NCBI RefSeq assembly: GCF_052324685.1
Contig: NW_027506909.1
Span: 914,217 to 978,216 of the forward strand
DNA from: Brachyhypopomus gauderio
Lineage: Eukaryota > Chordata > Actinopteri > Gymnotiformes > Hypopomidae
Reading direction: 5' to 3'
DNA: 64,000 nucleotides
Of this stretch, positions 14,283 to 24,690 are shown in pieces. How positions within the stretch are numbered: position 1 is the stretch's first letter; every line of letters starts with the position of its first letter. The notes under the pieces were generated by a model that saw only the letters and a program-made list of their open reading frames with translations, made no database searches and was not told the DNA's origin. Both the position numbers and the translations under genes were made by a program.

Positions 14283-15170
14283 TAAAAAAAAGTAATTTTC
14301 AAGAATATCAAAGTTGTGAATTCTAGAAGGAAGCACTCATGCAGGGATCCTCTCCCTCTTCCAGGAACTCCGCCTCTTTGTGGAGTTTAGCCTGTACCAC
14401 AACTGCTGAAGCATTTGTGCTACAGAAAGGTAGGGGTTCAATTCCACACGAAGGTATTTCTCCAACAGGAGGGTTAGTCTTCCCTTTAATGAACTAAGAT
14501 CGCGCATTAGATTCATGAATAGATTATGGAAATAGAAAACTATATTGTAGTAAGAATCATTGTATGATTGTATGATCAGAATTTATTTTTGCAAATACAG
14601 ATTTTGTTTCCATACAAATACATGAAGTAAAATAACATTTATTATCTTCACTGAAGGTACTTTTAGTTTACAAAAGTAAAATATAGAGGGATTTTACTCA
14701 TACACACAGCTAAATGAGCAATATTCTTATAAAGGTAAAAATGTTTTTGAAAAATCACCATGATTTTGAGAGTAGAAAAGGTTTACTCTGCACAAACTGT
14801 AATAATTCCAGCCTGTATATAACTCCATGGGAGTAAATAGCACAGAATAAAAAAACATCACAGACATTTTAACTCAAAGGACAAGAACGATGACAGATAC
14901 TAATAACCAAGCTTAGGCTCGAATTGCAGATATGAATTCTCTTCCATAATAAGAAAGATCATGTAAAAATTAAACAAATGCTTCATTCAAATAAGCAGAG
15001 GACAAACACTGCAAAGGCAGAGTGAACATGGGCTTTGACCTTCAGTTTTTGGAAAGCACTTGAAGGATCTGGCAGTTACTCTTACGTAGTAAGAATGTGA
15101 CTTTGAACATTCCCAAACAAATGAAAAGATCAATATATGCTTTCCCACAAGTAAAGCAATATCCCATACT
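14283..15170. other. Intergenic stretch, AT-rich
   Basis: No gene or complete mobile element is recognised. Around 14428-14440 a GGTTCAATTCC-like string resembles a polymerase III B box, but no matching A box or tRNA fold was found, so nothing is called. Confidence 0.4.
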
Positions 15171-15244
15171 TTACACATGTAAAAATTAGAGGATTTTACA
15201 CATGTAAAATTAGAGGACTTTACACATGTAAAATTAGAGGACTA
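15171..15244. repeat. Short tandem repeat, about 25 bp x 3
   Basis: Three successive units starting TTACACATGTAAAATTAG lie just downstream (3') of the her4-like copy A region. Confidence 0.85.
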
Positions 15245-15251
15245 AGTCAAA

Positions 15252-15316
15252 TTTTCTTAGAAATCATGGCAAGAGTCCGTGTGGTTCTCACAGGGTCTCC
15301 AGAGTGCACTGCAGGC
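15252..15316 (-). pseudogene. 3' fragment of a her4-like gene (fifth copy remnant)
   Basis: On the minus strand this matches the end of exon 2 of copy A, about 100 bp away, from the CTGCAGTG(A/C)ACTCTGG segment through the former WRPW codons and a few bases beyond. Here the second Trp codon has become Cys (WRPC). Only about 65 bp are present, with no bHLH or Orange coding, so it is a remnant of local duplication. Confidence 0.7.
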
Positions 15317-15359
15317 AAAACCTAACCAGCAACATCTTCAAATACAAATTAAAAGGAAA

Positions 15360-16026
15360 TCAATTCCTACAAAATGAACAGTTCATTCTCTTCCAAAGCC
15401 TGTTATTGTGATTTCTTAGAGTGTCCACGTGGTTCTCCCAGGGTCTCCAGAGTTCACTGCAGGCTGGAGTCTCCTCTTTGCTGCTGATCTGACAGGCTGG
15501 AGAGCTGAACTGGGCCAGGACCTTTCTGCTCTTCTCCATGGAAGGTTGCATGCTGACGAAGTGGCTCAGCAGTCTTCTCTGGGACTCAGTCTGCATTTGA
15601 CACTGAGACAGGAAGTTGACGGCCTCCTGCACACACCTGCTGTGGCCTTCATTAGCTGCAGTGGAGCAGGGAGAGTCCGTGTGAGAGTGATGCTGCTGTC
15701 TCAGGAACTGAACCGTCATCTCCAGGATGTCGGCCTTCTCCTGTCTGGAATCAGGCTGTTGCTTTAGGAATTCTGGACTCAGGAGAGACTTGAGCTTCTC
15801 AACGCTGCTGTCGATATGTTCTTTATGCATCTTCTCCACTGCTGGGTTCTTAACTGGAAACAAATAAAGATTTGCTTGTTAATACTCATATCTAATATAT
15901 GTTAAGATATTAACAGATCATATATAATAACATATAACACATGTGCCAGTTTCGTATATTTACCTTGTTTGTAAGTGGAAGATGTTCTTTGGAGTAGATC
16001 CTAGCTGCCGTGATTGTAGGAGTCAT
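15360..16026 (-). CDS. her4-like bHLH-Orange protein, copy A, with degenerate basic region (possible pseudogene)
   Basis: Exons 16026-15964 and 15848-15360 give a predicted 183 residues. Exon 1 encodes MTPTITAARI...LTNK and ends at a clean GTAAAT donor. The usual acceptor (TTTCCAG, at 15854) would put exon 2 out of frame. Using the AG five bases downstream restores the frame, but removes the LRK that copies C and D have. The product then reads NPAVEKMHKEHID, where C and D read KPLVEKMRRERMN, so the arginines that contact DNA are gone. Helix-loop-helix (SSVEKLKSLL to FLRQQ) and the Orange region (SRCVQEAVNFL) look intact. WRPW is present but followed by 25 further residues starting ENHVDTL. 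If made, it might dimerise without binding DNA; equally it may be decaying. Very close to copy B. Confidence 0.7.
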
Positions 16027-16085
16027 GGCTGTGTGTCTTCTGTCAGTGCTGTGCTCTCTCTCTCTCTCTCTCTCTCTCCCTCCTC

Positions 16086-16350
16086 TATTTATACTCCCCA
16101 ATCTCCATATGAATGTGTGAGTCTTGGGTTTGCTGGAGGTTCTCACAGTCTGCAGCCAATGGCTGAGTGTGGATGACACTAAAGAACAGTGAGCTGCCAC
16201 ATGCCCGATGAAGTGTGCATTACCCAGGAAACAATGGGGCCGTCTCCAGGGAGCAGGTGGAGGGGTGGGTCTGTGTGGGGGGGGTGGGGCTGTGTGGAGG
16301 GGGGGTCTGTGTGGGGGGGTGGGTCTGTGTGGCAGAAAGTGTGTGGGAAA
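16086..16350 (-). promoter_or_regulatory. Promoter of her4-like copy A
   Basis: Reading on the minus strand, an RBPJ-type TGTGGGAAA (16342-16350) is followed by a GT-rich tract, a CCAAT pentamer in a conserved block near 16155, and TATAAATA (16086-16093). The TATA lies 60 bp before the ATG, separated from it by a 25-bp CT tract (16054-16078). The same order is seen at copies B and C. Confidence 0.7.
16258..16330. repeat. G-rich promoter minisatellite of copy A
   Basis: Runs of 4-8 G alternate with TGTGT/CTGTGT on the plus strand (template strand for copy A). It is longer in copy B and short in copy C. Quadruplex formation is possible from the repeated G runs. Confidence 0.75.
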
Positions 16351-16685
16351 GTGTACAGGGAATACACAGACCCTGTGATTCAATTATATCTGTCCCCTGA
16401 GGTTCAACAAACTGTGACAGCACGTGCTCCACTCATTCTGCAGGTTAAATTACATAACAAGATTAATAACATTTATTATGTGCTGTATAGTAACCCAAAA
16501 ATGACTTTTTGCATATTTGAAAAGATTTTAATATCTACAGACAGTGAATGGGCAGTCTATTGAATATTTTATGATTGGACCACAAACAACAAGAACAACA
16601 TATAATGACTCACAGAACCATGTAAAATAAAGAAAATGAAAAACAGAAATGAAAAATATAGAACTATATTTATTGAATTTCTATT

Positions 16686-16883
16686 ATTTGACTTTATGTA
16701 GATGCCAGCGTGGCCTATCGTTGTGTGTGCAGCAGCAGGTCAGCTGGGAGCAGGACTGAGTGAGTCATTCAGCACTGAGAGTCTTCTCTCCAGAGCTTTC
16801 CCACACTCCCCACCATTCATCCTGGGAGAGATGAATAGACGTGTGCCCCCACACACTCGCTCAGCATATGGCCAAAGAAATCA
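16686..16883 (-). promoter_or_regulatory. Duplicated upstream element of her4-like copy A (putative Notch-response module)
   Basis: A 198-bp block about 0.7 kb upstream of copy A is nearly identical to 21111-21308 upstream of copy B. Shorter related pieces lie upstream of D and C. Its centre holds TTTCCCACA (16797-16805), the reverse of an RBPJ site (TGTGGGAAA). Position, conservation and the site suggest a cis-regulatory module carried along with each gene copy. The open frame in it is not thought to be coding. Confidence 0.55.
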
Positions 16884-17600
16884 GTAACAAAAACAAACAA
16901 ACATTAAAACACTTTATGTACTTAAATAGAACACTTAAAATAGCAAATGTAACATTAATAATTTACAGTGGTATTTGCAGTGGTATTTTAATACCAATAT
17001 TCAGCTGTCATCACTAAGTGTCTTCCTGACATTATATGGGATGCACGAGGTTTGAAATCTCATGGTTAATCTTATGGAACAAAATTGCATTGTTTCACTA
17101 GTGCCACACATCTGTCTGTAGAGTGTAGGACTGCAGCGGGAATACAACTGGTCTGAAGCTAATAACAAAAAATACTTATATTATCTTATGAGTATTATAA
17201 GAATAATGACCTATGTTTTTTATGTTTACTAATAGTGTGCAGTTCTGTTACGTACTTCCCACGAGTATGTACTGCATTTCAGAGTCTCCCCAAATGTGTT
17301 TGTAAGCCATTTTGTGAGTGCTGCATTTAATTCTGCTGACCTCCTCTGGGACAGCTCTGGTTATGTTTGAATGCATGGACAGAGAAAACGAAATCAGAGT
17401 AGAGCTATACCTGCACTCAGAAAATCAATTATTAAGCTAAAATCCAGCTCTCTTTACCAGATTTCTTAATGGGAGTTCTAGGCATTAATCCAGTCTAAGA
17501 AACTTTACTGTTTATATGAACACTTGATTAATCATGAAAGTGCAGAAATACAATTAGTAATATGATCCTATTATAAAATGCATGTAAATGAACAAACTGA

Positions 17601-17890
17601 ATGGACATTTTATTAGACGCACCTGTTCTTTCATGAGTGGAGCTCTCCTTAAATCAGACACATGGCCCCATAGAGCAGCACTAACTAATTGAATGAAAAT
17701 TAAGTGATCTGAGTGACTTTGAACATGGCATGGTCATCTGTACTAGAATATGTATTTGAAAAGCTGCTTGAGGGTGTTTGCTTAGAATCGACTAGTGAAA
17801 AACATCTGAGCACTGAGCTACCAATCTACATGCAGCAGTGCATAGTTACTGTGTTAATGAATCTAATTATGCAGCAAAAATTCAAATCTT
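17601..17890 (+). mobile_element. Degenerate Tc1/mariner-like 5' fragment
   Basis: The segment opens with TTTTATTAGACGCACCTGT and continues through TGAGTGACTTTGAACATGGCATGGT. Both resemble, from memory, the left end and first transposase codons of common fish Tc1-like elements (TTATTAGGTACACCTGT type). No intact transposase or right end is present. Confidence 0.4.
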
Positions 17891-19638
17891 GTTAAATGAG
17901 GCTGTAACAGGTGGCTCAGTCTGCTGCCAACAGAAGCCAGGAGCCAATCAGGGTTCGTTTGCCTGATCTCTCTCAGGTGGCCTCACTCTATATAACAGCT
18001 TTGAAAAGGCCACTCTGTGAGGTCTTGGTGTGTGCTACATGTACTCTAAGATAGTTGGTAATTGATATAAAATTTCCAGTAGATTTTTTAATCCGATTTC
18101 ATGAGGGATAGTCTTCCCTTGTGTTTGTGTAAAGTTGTTTCTTCTGTGGAGGGGGGCACTCTCTTTCAGTCTCTTTTGTCTCGGTCACAGTTGATTGTCC
18201 TGATCTCACTTGTAGAATGCTGGCTAGAGTCTGGGTCCCTAACGTAAGCAGACCTGGGCTCGTTTGATGAACCGGGCAGTTCTACCAGGGTTCTGCTGTT
18301 TGCTTGTTTGTTTTCGTGAGCTCCCTTCCACTCCTGTTGTCTCCACTAAGGACTCCCAACACTCCTTCTTCCTACGTTACTCCCAAGTCCCCCTCACTTT
18401 CCCTGTAATGTAGAGAGCAGAGCCATGTGCTCTAGTACCCCTACACCACCAGTGTGCACCCTGCCCCAGCTGTTGCCTCTGTTAGTCTCTAGGTGGGGAG
18501 ATTTTGTACTGTTTGACTCACAGTTTTGTTCAGTGACAAAGTGCAATGGATAAAAAACTTTTATAATAAAGTTTATAATAAAGTTATAATATTATACATT
18601 TTAGAATAAAAAGGACATGATAAATCTTCTAACTTATCAAAATGCTTTAGAATCAGAATTTGTAAAACATCCAGAAGTTATAAAATTGTGAAAATGTGCT
18701 GTGATATTTAGGGATTGACGAAGACTAGTTGATGATTAATGGATTAAAATGAAAAGATTTAGCACAAAAATCATTCATAGAGAGTTCACTGAATCAAATA
18801 TTTATTTTTAAACCATTTCTGGAAATGTTTTTGCAGTTTCACAAATAAAGTGATATATATGGCTTTCACGGAAAGTGTTAAGACTAGAGAACTTTCTGGA
18901 GAAAGATACAATAATCTCAATACATTTAGCTAATTGCTAATTTAGCTAATTGAATAAAAAAATTTGTAATAGATGTAAAAACATGCACATTACAACATAC
19001 ACCAACTAAATACCCAATATGGGCTTTCATTATACAACAAAGTTTGGAACATACATGATATAATAAATTGTCCATAATATAGAATTTGCAGATTTGATAC
19101 ATTTCCCAAATGGAAACATGCACACGTGCTTTTACACAATTACAGCAACTCATCATGTAACAAATGAAAACAATTAATGCTTTCCTGTTCTGTAAAATCA
19201 CAGATTTCAAGACTACAAATCCAAACAGTTCAGTTGTGAACTAAGTAATACAGATTCATAGTAATCTCACTCCTGTTGAGGAGGAAGAGCTGCATAGACA
19301 TAAATATTATTATGTATTCAAGTCTTAAAGCTCATTATGGAAAATTATATAGATAAGCGGCTTTAAGCAATATTGTAGATACATTTTCTTACACAATAAG
19401 AAATATAATCTGAAAAGTAACAAAAGCTCTCTTTGAAAGCGTAATTCAACCATTCTGCACAAGCAGCAAGCATACATCTATATCCAAGTCTGGAACCTGA
19501 CATATGCATTAATTAATTGATAAAAATGCTCCCAAATGGAAATACATACACACGCTTTTGCGCAATTAAAGCAATTCATCACAACAGATGAAAAATGAAA
19601 TAATGTCTTATAAACTTATAAGATAACTTAGACAATCC
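17891..19638. other. Intergenic stretch between her4-like copies A and B
   Basis: No gene is recognised. A CCAATCAGG and a CTATATAACA string about 50 bp apart (17945-17998) look promoter- or LTR-like, but no matching target duplication was found. The rest is AT-rich with no clear structure. Confidence 0.4.
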
Positions 19639-20284
19639 TCAGTTGATAATCTTCAACTCTGTTGTCCTAATGAGAAAAGTGTCCACGTGGTTCTCCCAGG
19701 GTCTCCAGAGTTCACTGCAGGCTGGAGTCTCCTCTTTGCTGCTGATCTGACAGGCTGGAGAGCTGAACTGGGCCAGGACCTTTCTGCTCTTCTCCATGGA
19801 AGGTTGCATGCTGACGAAGTGGCTCAGCAGTCTTCTCTGGGACTCAGTCTGCACTTGACACTGAGACAGGAAGTTGACGGCCTCCTGCACACACCTGCTG
19901 TGGCCTTCATTAGCTGCAGTGGAGCAGGGAGAGTCCGTGTGAGAGTGATGCTGCTGTCTCAGGAACTGAACCGTCATCTCCAGGATGTCGGCCTTCTCCT
20001 GTCTGGAATCAGGCTGTTGCTTTAGGAATTCTGGACCCAGGAGAGACTTGAGCTTCTCAACGCTGCTGTCGATATGTTCTTTATGCATCTTCTCCACTGC
20101 TGGGTTCTTAACTGGAAACAAATAAAGATTTGCTTGTTAATACTCATATCTAATATATGTTAAGATATTAACAGATCATATATAATAACATATAACACAT
20201 GTGCCAGTTTCGTATATTTACCTTGTTTGTAAGTGGAAGATGTTCTTTGGAGTAGATCCTAGCTGCCGTGATTGTAGGAGTCAT
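19639..20284 (-). CDS. her4-like bHLH-Orange protein, copy B, with degenerate basic region (possible pseudogene)
   Basis: Exons 20284-20222 and 20106-19639 give a predicted 176 residues. It is a near-duplicate of copy A: the same exon 1, the same intron, and the same altered 5' end of exon 2 (NPAVEKMHKEHID, in frame only through the downstream AG). The change therefore predates the A-B duplication. It differs from A at a few residues (SLLG for SLLS, QVQ for QMQ). Helix-loop-helix, Orange domain and WRPW are present, and WRPW is followed by 18 residues starting ENHVDTF. Homology with A ends abruptly about 18 bp past WRPW, so the two have unrelated C-terminal ends. Function uncertain, as for A. 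Confidence 0.7.
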
Positions 20285-20341
20285 GGCTGTGTGTCTTCTG
20301 TCAGTGCTGTGCTCTCTCTCTCTCTCTCTCTCTCCCTCCTC

Positions 20342-20349
20342 TATTTATA
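20342..20349 (-). promoter_or_regulatory. TATA box of her4-like copy B
   Basis: TATAAATA on the minus strand lies 58 bp before the ATG at 20284. A 23-bp CT tract (20312-20334) lies between. CCAAT and further conserved blocks lie upstream, as in the other copies. The proximal RBPJ-like string is altered here (TGTGGGAGAAA near 20645). Confidence 0.75.
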
Positions 20350-20515
20350 CTCCCCAATCTCCATATGAATGTGTGAGTCTTGGGTTTGCTGGAGGTTCTC
20401 ACAGTCTGCAGCCAATGGCTGAGTGTGGATGACACTAAAGAACAGTGAGCTGCCACATGCCCGATGAAGTGTGCATTACCCAGGAAACAATGGGGCCGTC
20501 TCCAGGGAGCAGGTG

Positions 20516-20640
20516 GAGGGGTGGGTCTGTGTGGGGGGGGTGGGGCTGTGTGGGGGGGGTGGGGCTGTGTGGGGGGGGGGGTGGGTCTGTGTGGGGCTGT
20601 GTGGGGGGGGTGGGTCTGTGTGGGGCTGTGTGGGTCTGGA
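20516..20640. repeat. Expanded G-rich minisatellite upstream of copy B
   Basis: About eight imperfect units of the type GTGTGGGGGGGTGGGTCT, with G runs up to ten, give strong potential for quadruplex DNA. This is clearly longer than the matching tract in copy A. Confidence 0.85.
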
Positions 20641-21110
20641 GTGTGTGGGAGAAAACGCGGGGAACCCACAGGGCTGTACTTAAACTACATCAGCCCCCTG
20701 AGGTGTGAAGGACACAGCACGTATTCCACATACTGTTCAATAGTTTAAAAACAGAGGAACACAAGGAAGTTTACATAAATGTATAAATAGAAACAGTTTA
20801 AATTCCAACTATTTTTGCATCCAATAATTAATAGATGTACTGTTAGTTTTATCCATACTATAGGTGTCCATATTGACAACAGCACATTTGTCACTTTTAA
20901 GAAAGAAATATCTACAATCTATGAAATATGCTTACTGTATTTTTTAACTGTGTTTATACATTCAGTACCACACTGATGGCATATCAAGTAATGGTGCATA
21001 TTGTTAGTAGATAATTAAGATAATGTAATAATAATAATTAGATAATGTAATCACAAGACAAAAAGCAGAGGAAAAAAATACATTAAAAAGAAATGCTTTA
21101 TGCAAAAATC

Positions 21111-21308
21111 ATTTGACTTTATATAGATGCCAGCGTGGCCTATCGTTGTGTGTGCAGCAGCAGGTCAGCTGGGAGCAGGACTGAGTGAGTCGTTCAGCAC
21201 TGAGAGTCTTCTCTCCAGAGCTTTCCCACACTCCCCACCATTCATCCTGGGAGAGATGAATAGACGTGTGCCCCCACACACTCGCTCAGCATATGGCCAA
21301 AGAAATCA
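21111..21308 (-). promoter_or_regulatory. Duplicated upstream element of her4-like copy B
   Basis: A 198-bp block nearly identical to 16686-16883, about 0.8 kb upstream of copy B, with TTTCCCACA at 21222-21230. Interpretation is as for the copy A element. Confidence 0.55.
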
Positions 21309-21528
21309 ACAAAGACCCACGCAGAGAGCTTAGTAAAACTCACGTCTGCTCAGGAGGACAATAATATTTGTAAAGTTTGCAGATAAAAAAGTAGCATTTC
21401 ATTGAAAGAATTTGAATGGTTTGAATGAAATGGTCTTGCCTACCTGTAGTGATGTGGTTTGAGAAATTTGTCTAAGAGTGTAATTTGATTATACTGCTGC
21501 ACTACAGAAGTACATCAGACTGTTCATA

Positions 21529-21585
21529 CAGAACCTATCAGAACCTATCAGAACCTATCAGAACCTATCAGAACCGGACAAATGC
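21529..21585. repeat. 10-bp tandem repeat CAGAACCTAT
   Basis: Four exact units and part of a fifth. The short open frame across it is not a gene. Confidence 0.9.
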
Positions 21586-22260
21586 AATTACTCCTGAGCC
21601 GAAAACAACAAGTACATTTAAAACTAACCATAAAAAAAAGATACATGATGTTGACACTGGTTACAACTTGGCAATCACTTTGAACTAAGAGACAAAGAAG
21701 AATACATACAATGTATACAAATGTATATTCATGACAACCATGGTCAAACTGTGAATTTATTTATAAGGAATTTATATCTCCACTGATTCAAAACACTGTA
21801 ACATGTAGAAACACCTCCATCTGCCTTCACAAGGAAGCAATAATTTTTTGATCACTACACGCATGATCGAACATATGGTAATTCCCTATTCCATAATGAT
21901 TTCCCTCTTCTATACACACCCTCTTACTGTTGACCTTATTGTCCATTGCAGATCATATTAAGATGATTTGAAGAGGATCGTTTAGTTTGGTTCTTGCACT
22001 GAGATCTCTATGTATGTTGTTTAGAGGGATAGAGGGATAGAACTAAAGAGAGGAAGAAGAAGAGAGACACAAGAGCAAGCCGTCAATGTCTCTTCCTCAG
22101 TTACTGCCTTTGACTTTTACCAGGACTCTGAGCAAAAAATGATGACCAGGGAGCATGTGACGATGCTTTTAAATACTTACCAGACTGTGTAGGTGTGGTT
22201 GTGTTTATGTGGATGGGTGAGCCCTTCATGATGACACATCACTAAGAAGCTTTCAGGTAA
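21586..22260. other. Intergenic stretch before the tRNA gene
   Basis: No gene, full transposon or tandem repeat is recognised. Confidence 0.4.
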
Positions 22261-22333
22261 GGCTCCATAGCTCAGTGGTTAGAGCACTGGTCTTGTAAAC
22301 CAGGGGTCGCGAGTTCAATTCTCGCTGGGGCCT
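22261..22333 (+). tRNA. tRNA-Thr (anticodon TGT)
   Basis: A 72-base body plus the discriminator base folds as a complete cloverleaf. The acceptor arm GGCTCCA pairs with TGGGGCC. The D arm contains TAGCTCAGTGGTTAGAGCA (A box) and the anticodon stem is CTGGT/ACCAG with loop CTTGTAA. The T arm contains GGTCGCGAGTTCAATTCTC (B box). The anticodon TGT is at 22294-22296. No intron and no encoded CCA, as expected for a eukaryotic nuclear gene. A short T run follows (ACTTTTG), which may end polymerase III transcription. The sequence agrees closely with vertebrate tRNA-Thr(TGT) as I recall it. Confidence 0.95.
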
Positions 22334-23189
22334 TTCAAAACTTTTGAGGTCAGAAAAGAGGACATCCAAAGAAAGGTCAGGCTACAAAGGCACAGGCATA
22401 GTACATAGTATGAAAAGCTTGCTTGCAATAGGAAGTGAACTATCAGCAAAGTGCCGTTCCACGGGTGCAGTTGTCCGCGCTCTCAATGAATGATTAGTGT
22501 CATCTGTTCAACAATGTCATGATGCATCTGTGATCTTCTTAACTTCAGCCACTGATTATCTCTTTCACATTCTTCTGATAACTCTCATTTTGCTATTCTT
22601 AGCCAATGCCCTGCATAACACAATATCAGTTATAACCTTCCCACAACTGCTTGTATTTGGTCCAAAGGTTTTCACACAGCAAACTAATTGAACCATGGAC
22701 TGAGACCTCCTTTTTGGATAGGACCAATTTTTGGTTCTTTGGTCTAAAACGTTGCCCAGGGCACCTTTCACACCCACTATTTTAGTCATTTATAAGTTGT
22801 ATTGGAACAAACTGAAATGTCTGGACCGACCCACTCCACCTTCCCACTGACCATACAAGGTAGTTCTGAAAGCGACCAGATTTTACAGCCCATATCTCCA
22901 CATAACCACTGACTTTGTTTTGGGGAGTTGGAAGAATATCATAGGTAGACCCAAATTTGATGTGATTTGGATCCAATACCCATGAGTCTTGTCTGTCTTT
23001 AGTTGACATCTCAACATTTTTCTAACTGTCTAGGTGTTTCTATTCATGTGAATAAGGAACAACTGAACATTTTTTTGACTTGGTCAAGCTCACCTTGAAG
23101 TTGATCCAAAAGCTTGCACAGTATACCAGTTCACAATGCCATGTAGAGCACTTGTGAGGTGTAGTAGTCGGTGTTACTTATTCCATCAG
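22334..23189. other. Intergenic stretch between the tRNA and the LINE
   Basis: Only short frames without recognisable domains; nothing is called. Confidence 0.4.
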
Positions 23190-24092
23190 CTTCCAGTGCC
23201 AAAATGACACTGGAGTTAATGACTGTGATCTAGGTGCCTTGACACAATATGTTAAACCTACTGTGACAAACCTTGGTGTGAAGTTCGACAGTAATCTGAG
23301 GTTTGACTCGCAGATTAGTACTGTTGTTAAAGCAAGCTTTTTTCAAATTAGACAGTTGGCCAAAATTAAATCAGTCCTCCCTCGTCACCATTTTGAGATT
23401 TTAATTCATGCTTTTATTACTAATCGCTTGGACTACTGTAATGCGCTTTACTTTGGTCTTGACCAGAAGTCCATTGCCAGACTCCAGCTTGTGCAAAATG
23501 CTGCTGCACGGCTGTTAACAAATACAAAAAAACGAGAGCACATCACCCCAATTTTAAAATCATTGCATTGGCTTCCGGTCCTTTTTCGAATTCAGTTTAA
23601 AATTCTTTTATTTGTTTTTAAATCTCTTCATGGTCTCGCCCCCCAGTATCTGTCCGACCTATTACAACACTATAGCCCAGCACGCTCGCTTAGGTCAACA
23701 GATCAGTGCCTCCTTACTGTTCCGAGGACACTGAGAAAGTGCAGAGGTGATCGCTCCTTTTCAGCTGCGGGTCCAAAATTGTGGAATGACCTTCCTTTGC
23801 ACATTAGGCAGATTGAGTCACTCGCCGTTTTTAAATCTCATTTAAAAACACATCTTTTTTCATTGGCTTTTGATTTAATTAGATTTTCTTAGTGCTTTAT
23901 TTGTTTCTATAGCTTTGGGTTGTGTTGTGTGTTTTCTTCCTAAATTTGGTGTTTTTATTTAAACACAAAATTTAAATTTTATATTTGTGCTGTTTTATGT
24001 TTCTTATTCTTTCAGTATGTGTACAGCACTTTGGTATACATTTGTTGTTTTAAAGTGCTATATAAATAAAATGGATTGGATTGGATTGGATT
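23190..24092 (+). mobile_element. 5'-truncated L2-type LINE with the C-terminal part of its reverse transcriptase
   Basis: An open frame of 217 codons (23239-23892) encodes the C-terminal reverse-transcriptase region common in fish L2/Rex-like LINEs. Recognisable strings are RLDYCNALYFGL, LQLVQNAAARLL, LHWLPVLFRIQFK, LHGLAPQYL and FSAAGPKLWNDLP. It is followed by a TGCTATATAAATAAAAT segment and a tail of GGATT units ending near 24092. The catalytic domain and endonuclease are absent, so this is a dead 5'-truncated insertion. The long uninterrupted frame suggests a fairly young insertion. The 5' boundary is approximate. Confidence 0.88.
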
Positions 24093-24576
24093 GAAGTCAA
24101 GCGAATTTCAAGTAGTTTCAGCTGTATATAAGTATACTGTGACACAAAATAACATTGTAACAATTTCAGAGGATATATATATATACGGTAGTTAAGAGTC
24201 AAATTGTTGAGTGCTTTTATAAATGGTTTGAGCTCTGGGTGATAGAATCTTTCACTGCTGCATTAGCATAGTTAAGGAAAACGAATGACAGCTGTTGCTA
24301 AGTACCTCTGTTTACTGTAAGGTGGTTCTATGTCTCCCTCTGTTGGCCAAAGATGGCCTAGCCAACAAGTAGCCAGATTTTTTGTACATTTTTGATTTTA
24401 AAATCTCTGAGTGGTTGTTGATATATCATTAATAAACTCTCAACAGAGTATCTGTAACATTATCATGAATAATTCAGAGGATAGTGTAGATACAAACACA
24501 GTATCCAAAGTGTAACAGTTCAAGGGTAGACACCAGTGATCAGAGCGCAAAACAACCCAGCTAATCTTGACTTCAA

Positions 24577-24690
24577 CCCAAAAGCTTATCCTAACTCTAA
24601 TCCTAACCCTAACCTCAACCTTTACCTCAAAACAAAACCTAATGCTAACGCTCACACTAGTCCTAATCCTGACACTAACCCTAACCAAAA
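24577..24690. repeat. Degenerate interstitial telomere-like tract
   Basis: An irregular run of CCTAAC, CCTAACCCTAACC and related hexamers (C-strand of TTAGGG) with interspersed changes. It is short and degenerate, so it is an old interstitial tract, not a chromosome end. Confidence 0.6.

Noticed and set aside
14390-14470. Possible tRNA-derived SINE or degenerate tRNA
   Set aside because: Only a B-box-like GGTTCAATTCC is convincing; no A box, cloverleaf or poly-A/T tail was found.
15429-15767. 112-residue plus-strand frame opposite her4-like exon 2 (also at 19687, 25758 and 28674)
   Set aside because: An antisense shadow kept open by the codon composition of the bHLH-Orange exon; identical wherever the exon is copied.
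16702-16887. Small protein encoded in the duplicated upstream block (also at 21127)
   Set aside because: The frame is kept only because A and B are near-identical; in D and C only the RBPJ core remains, and no family is recognised.
17894-18540. Possible second LTR fossil (TGTAACA start, CCAAT and TATA-like strings)
   Set aside because: No matching end or target duplication could be found, so the boundaries are not supported.
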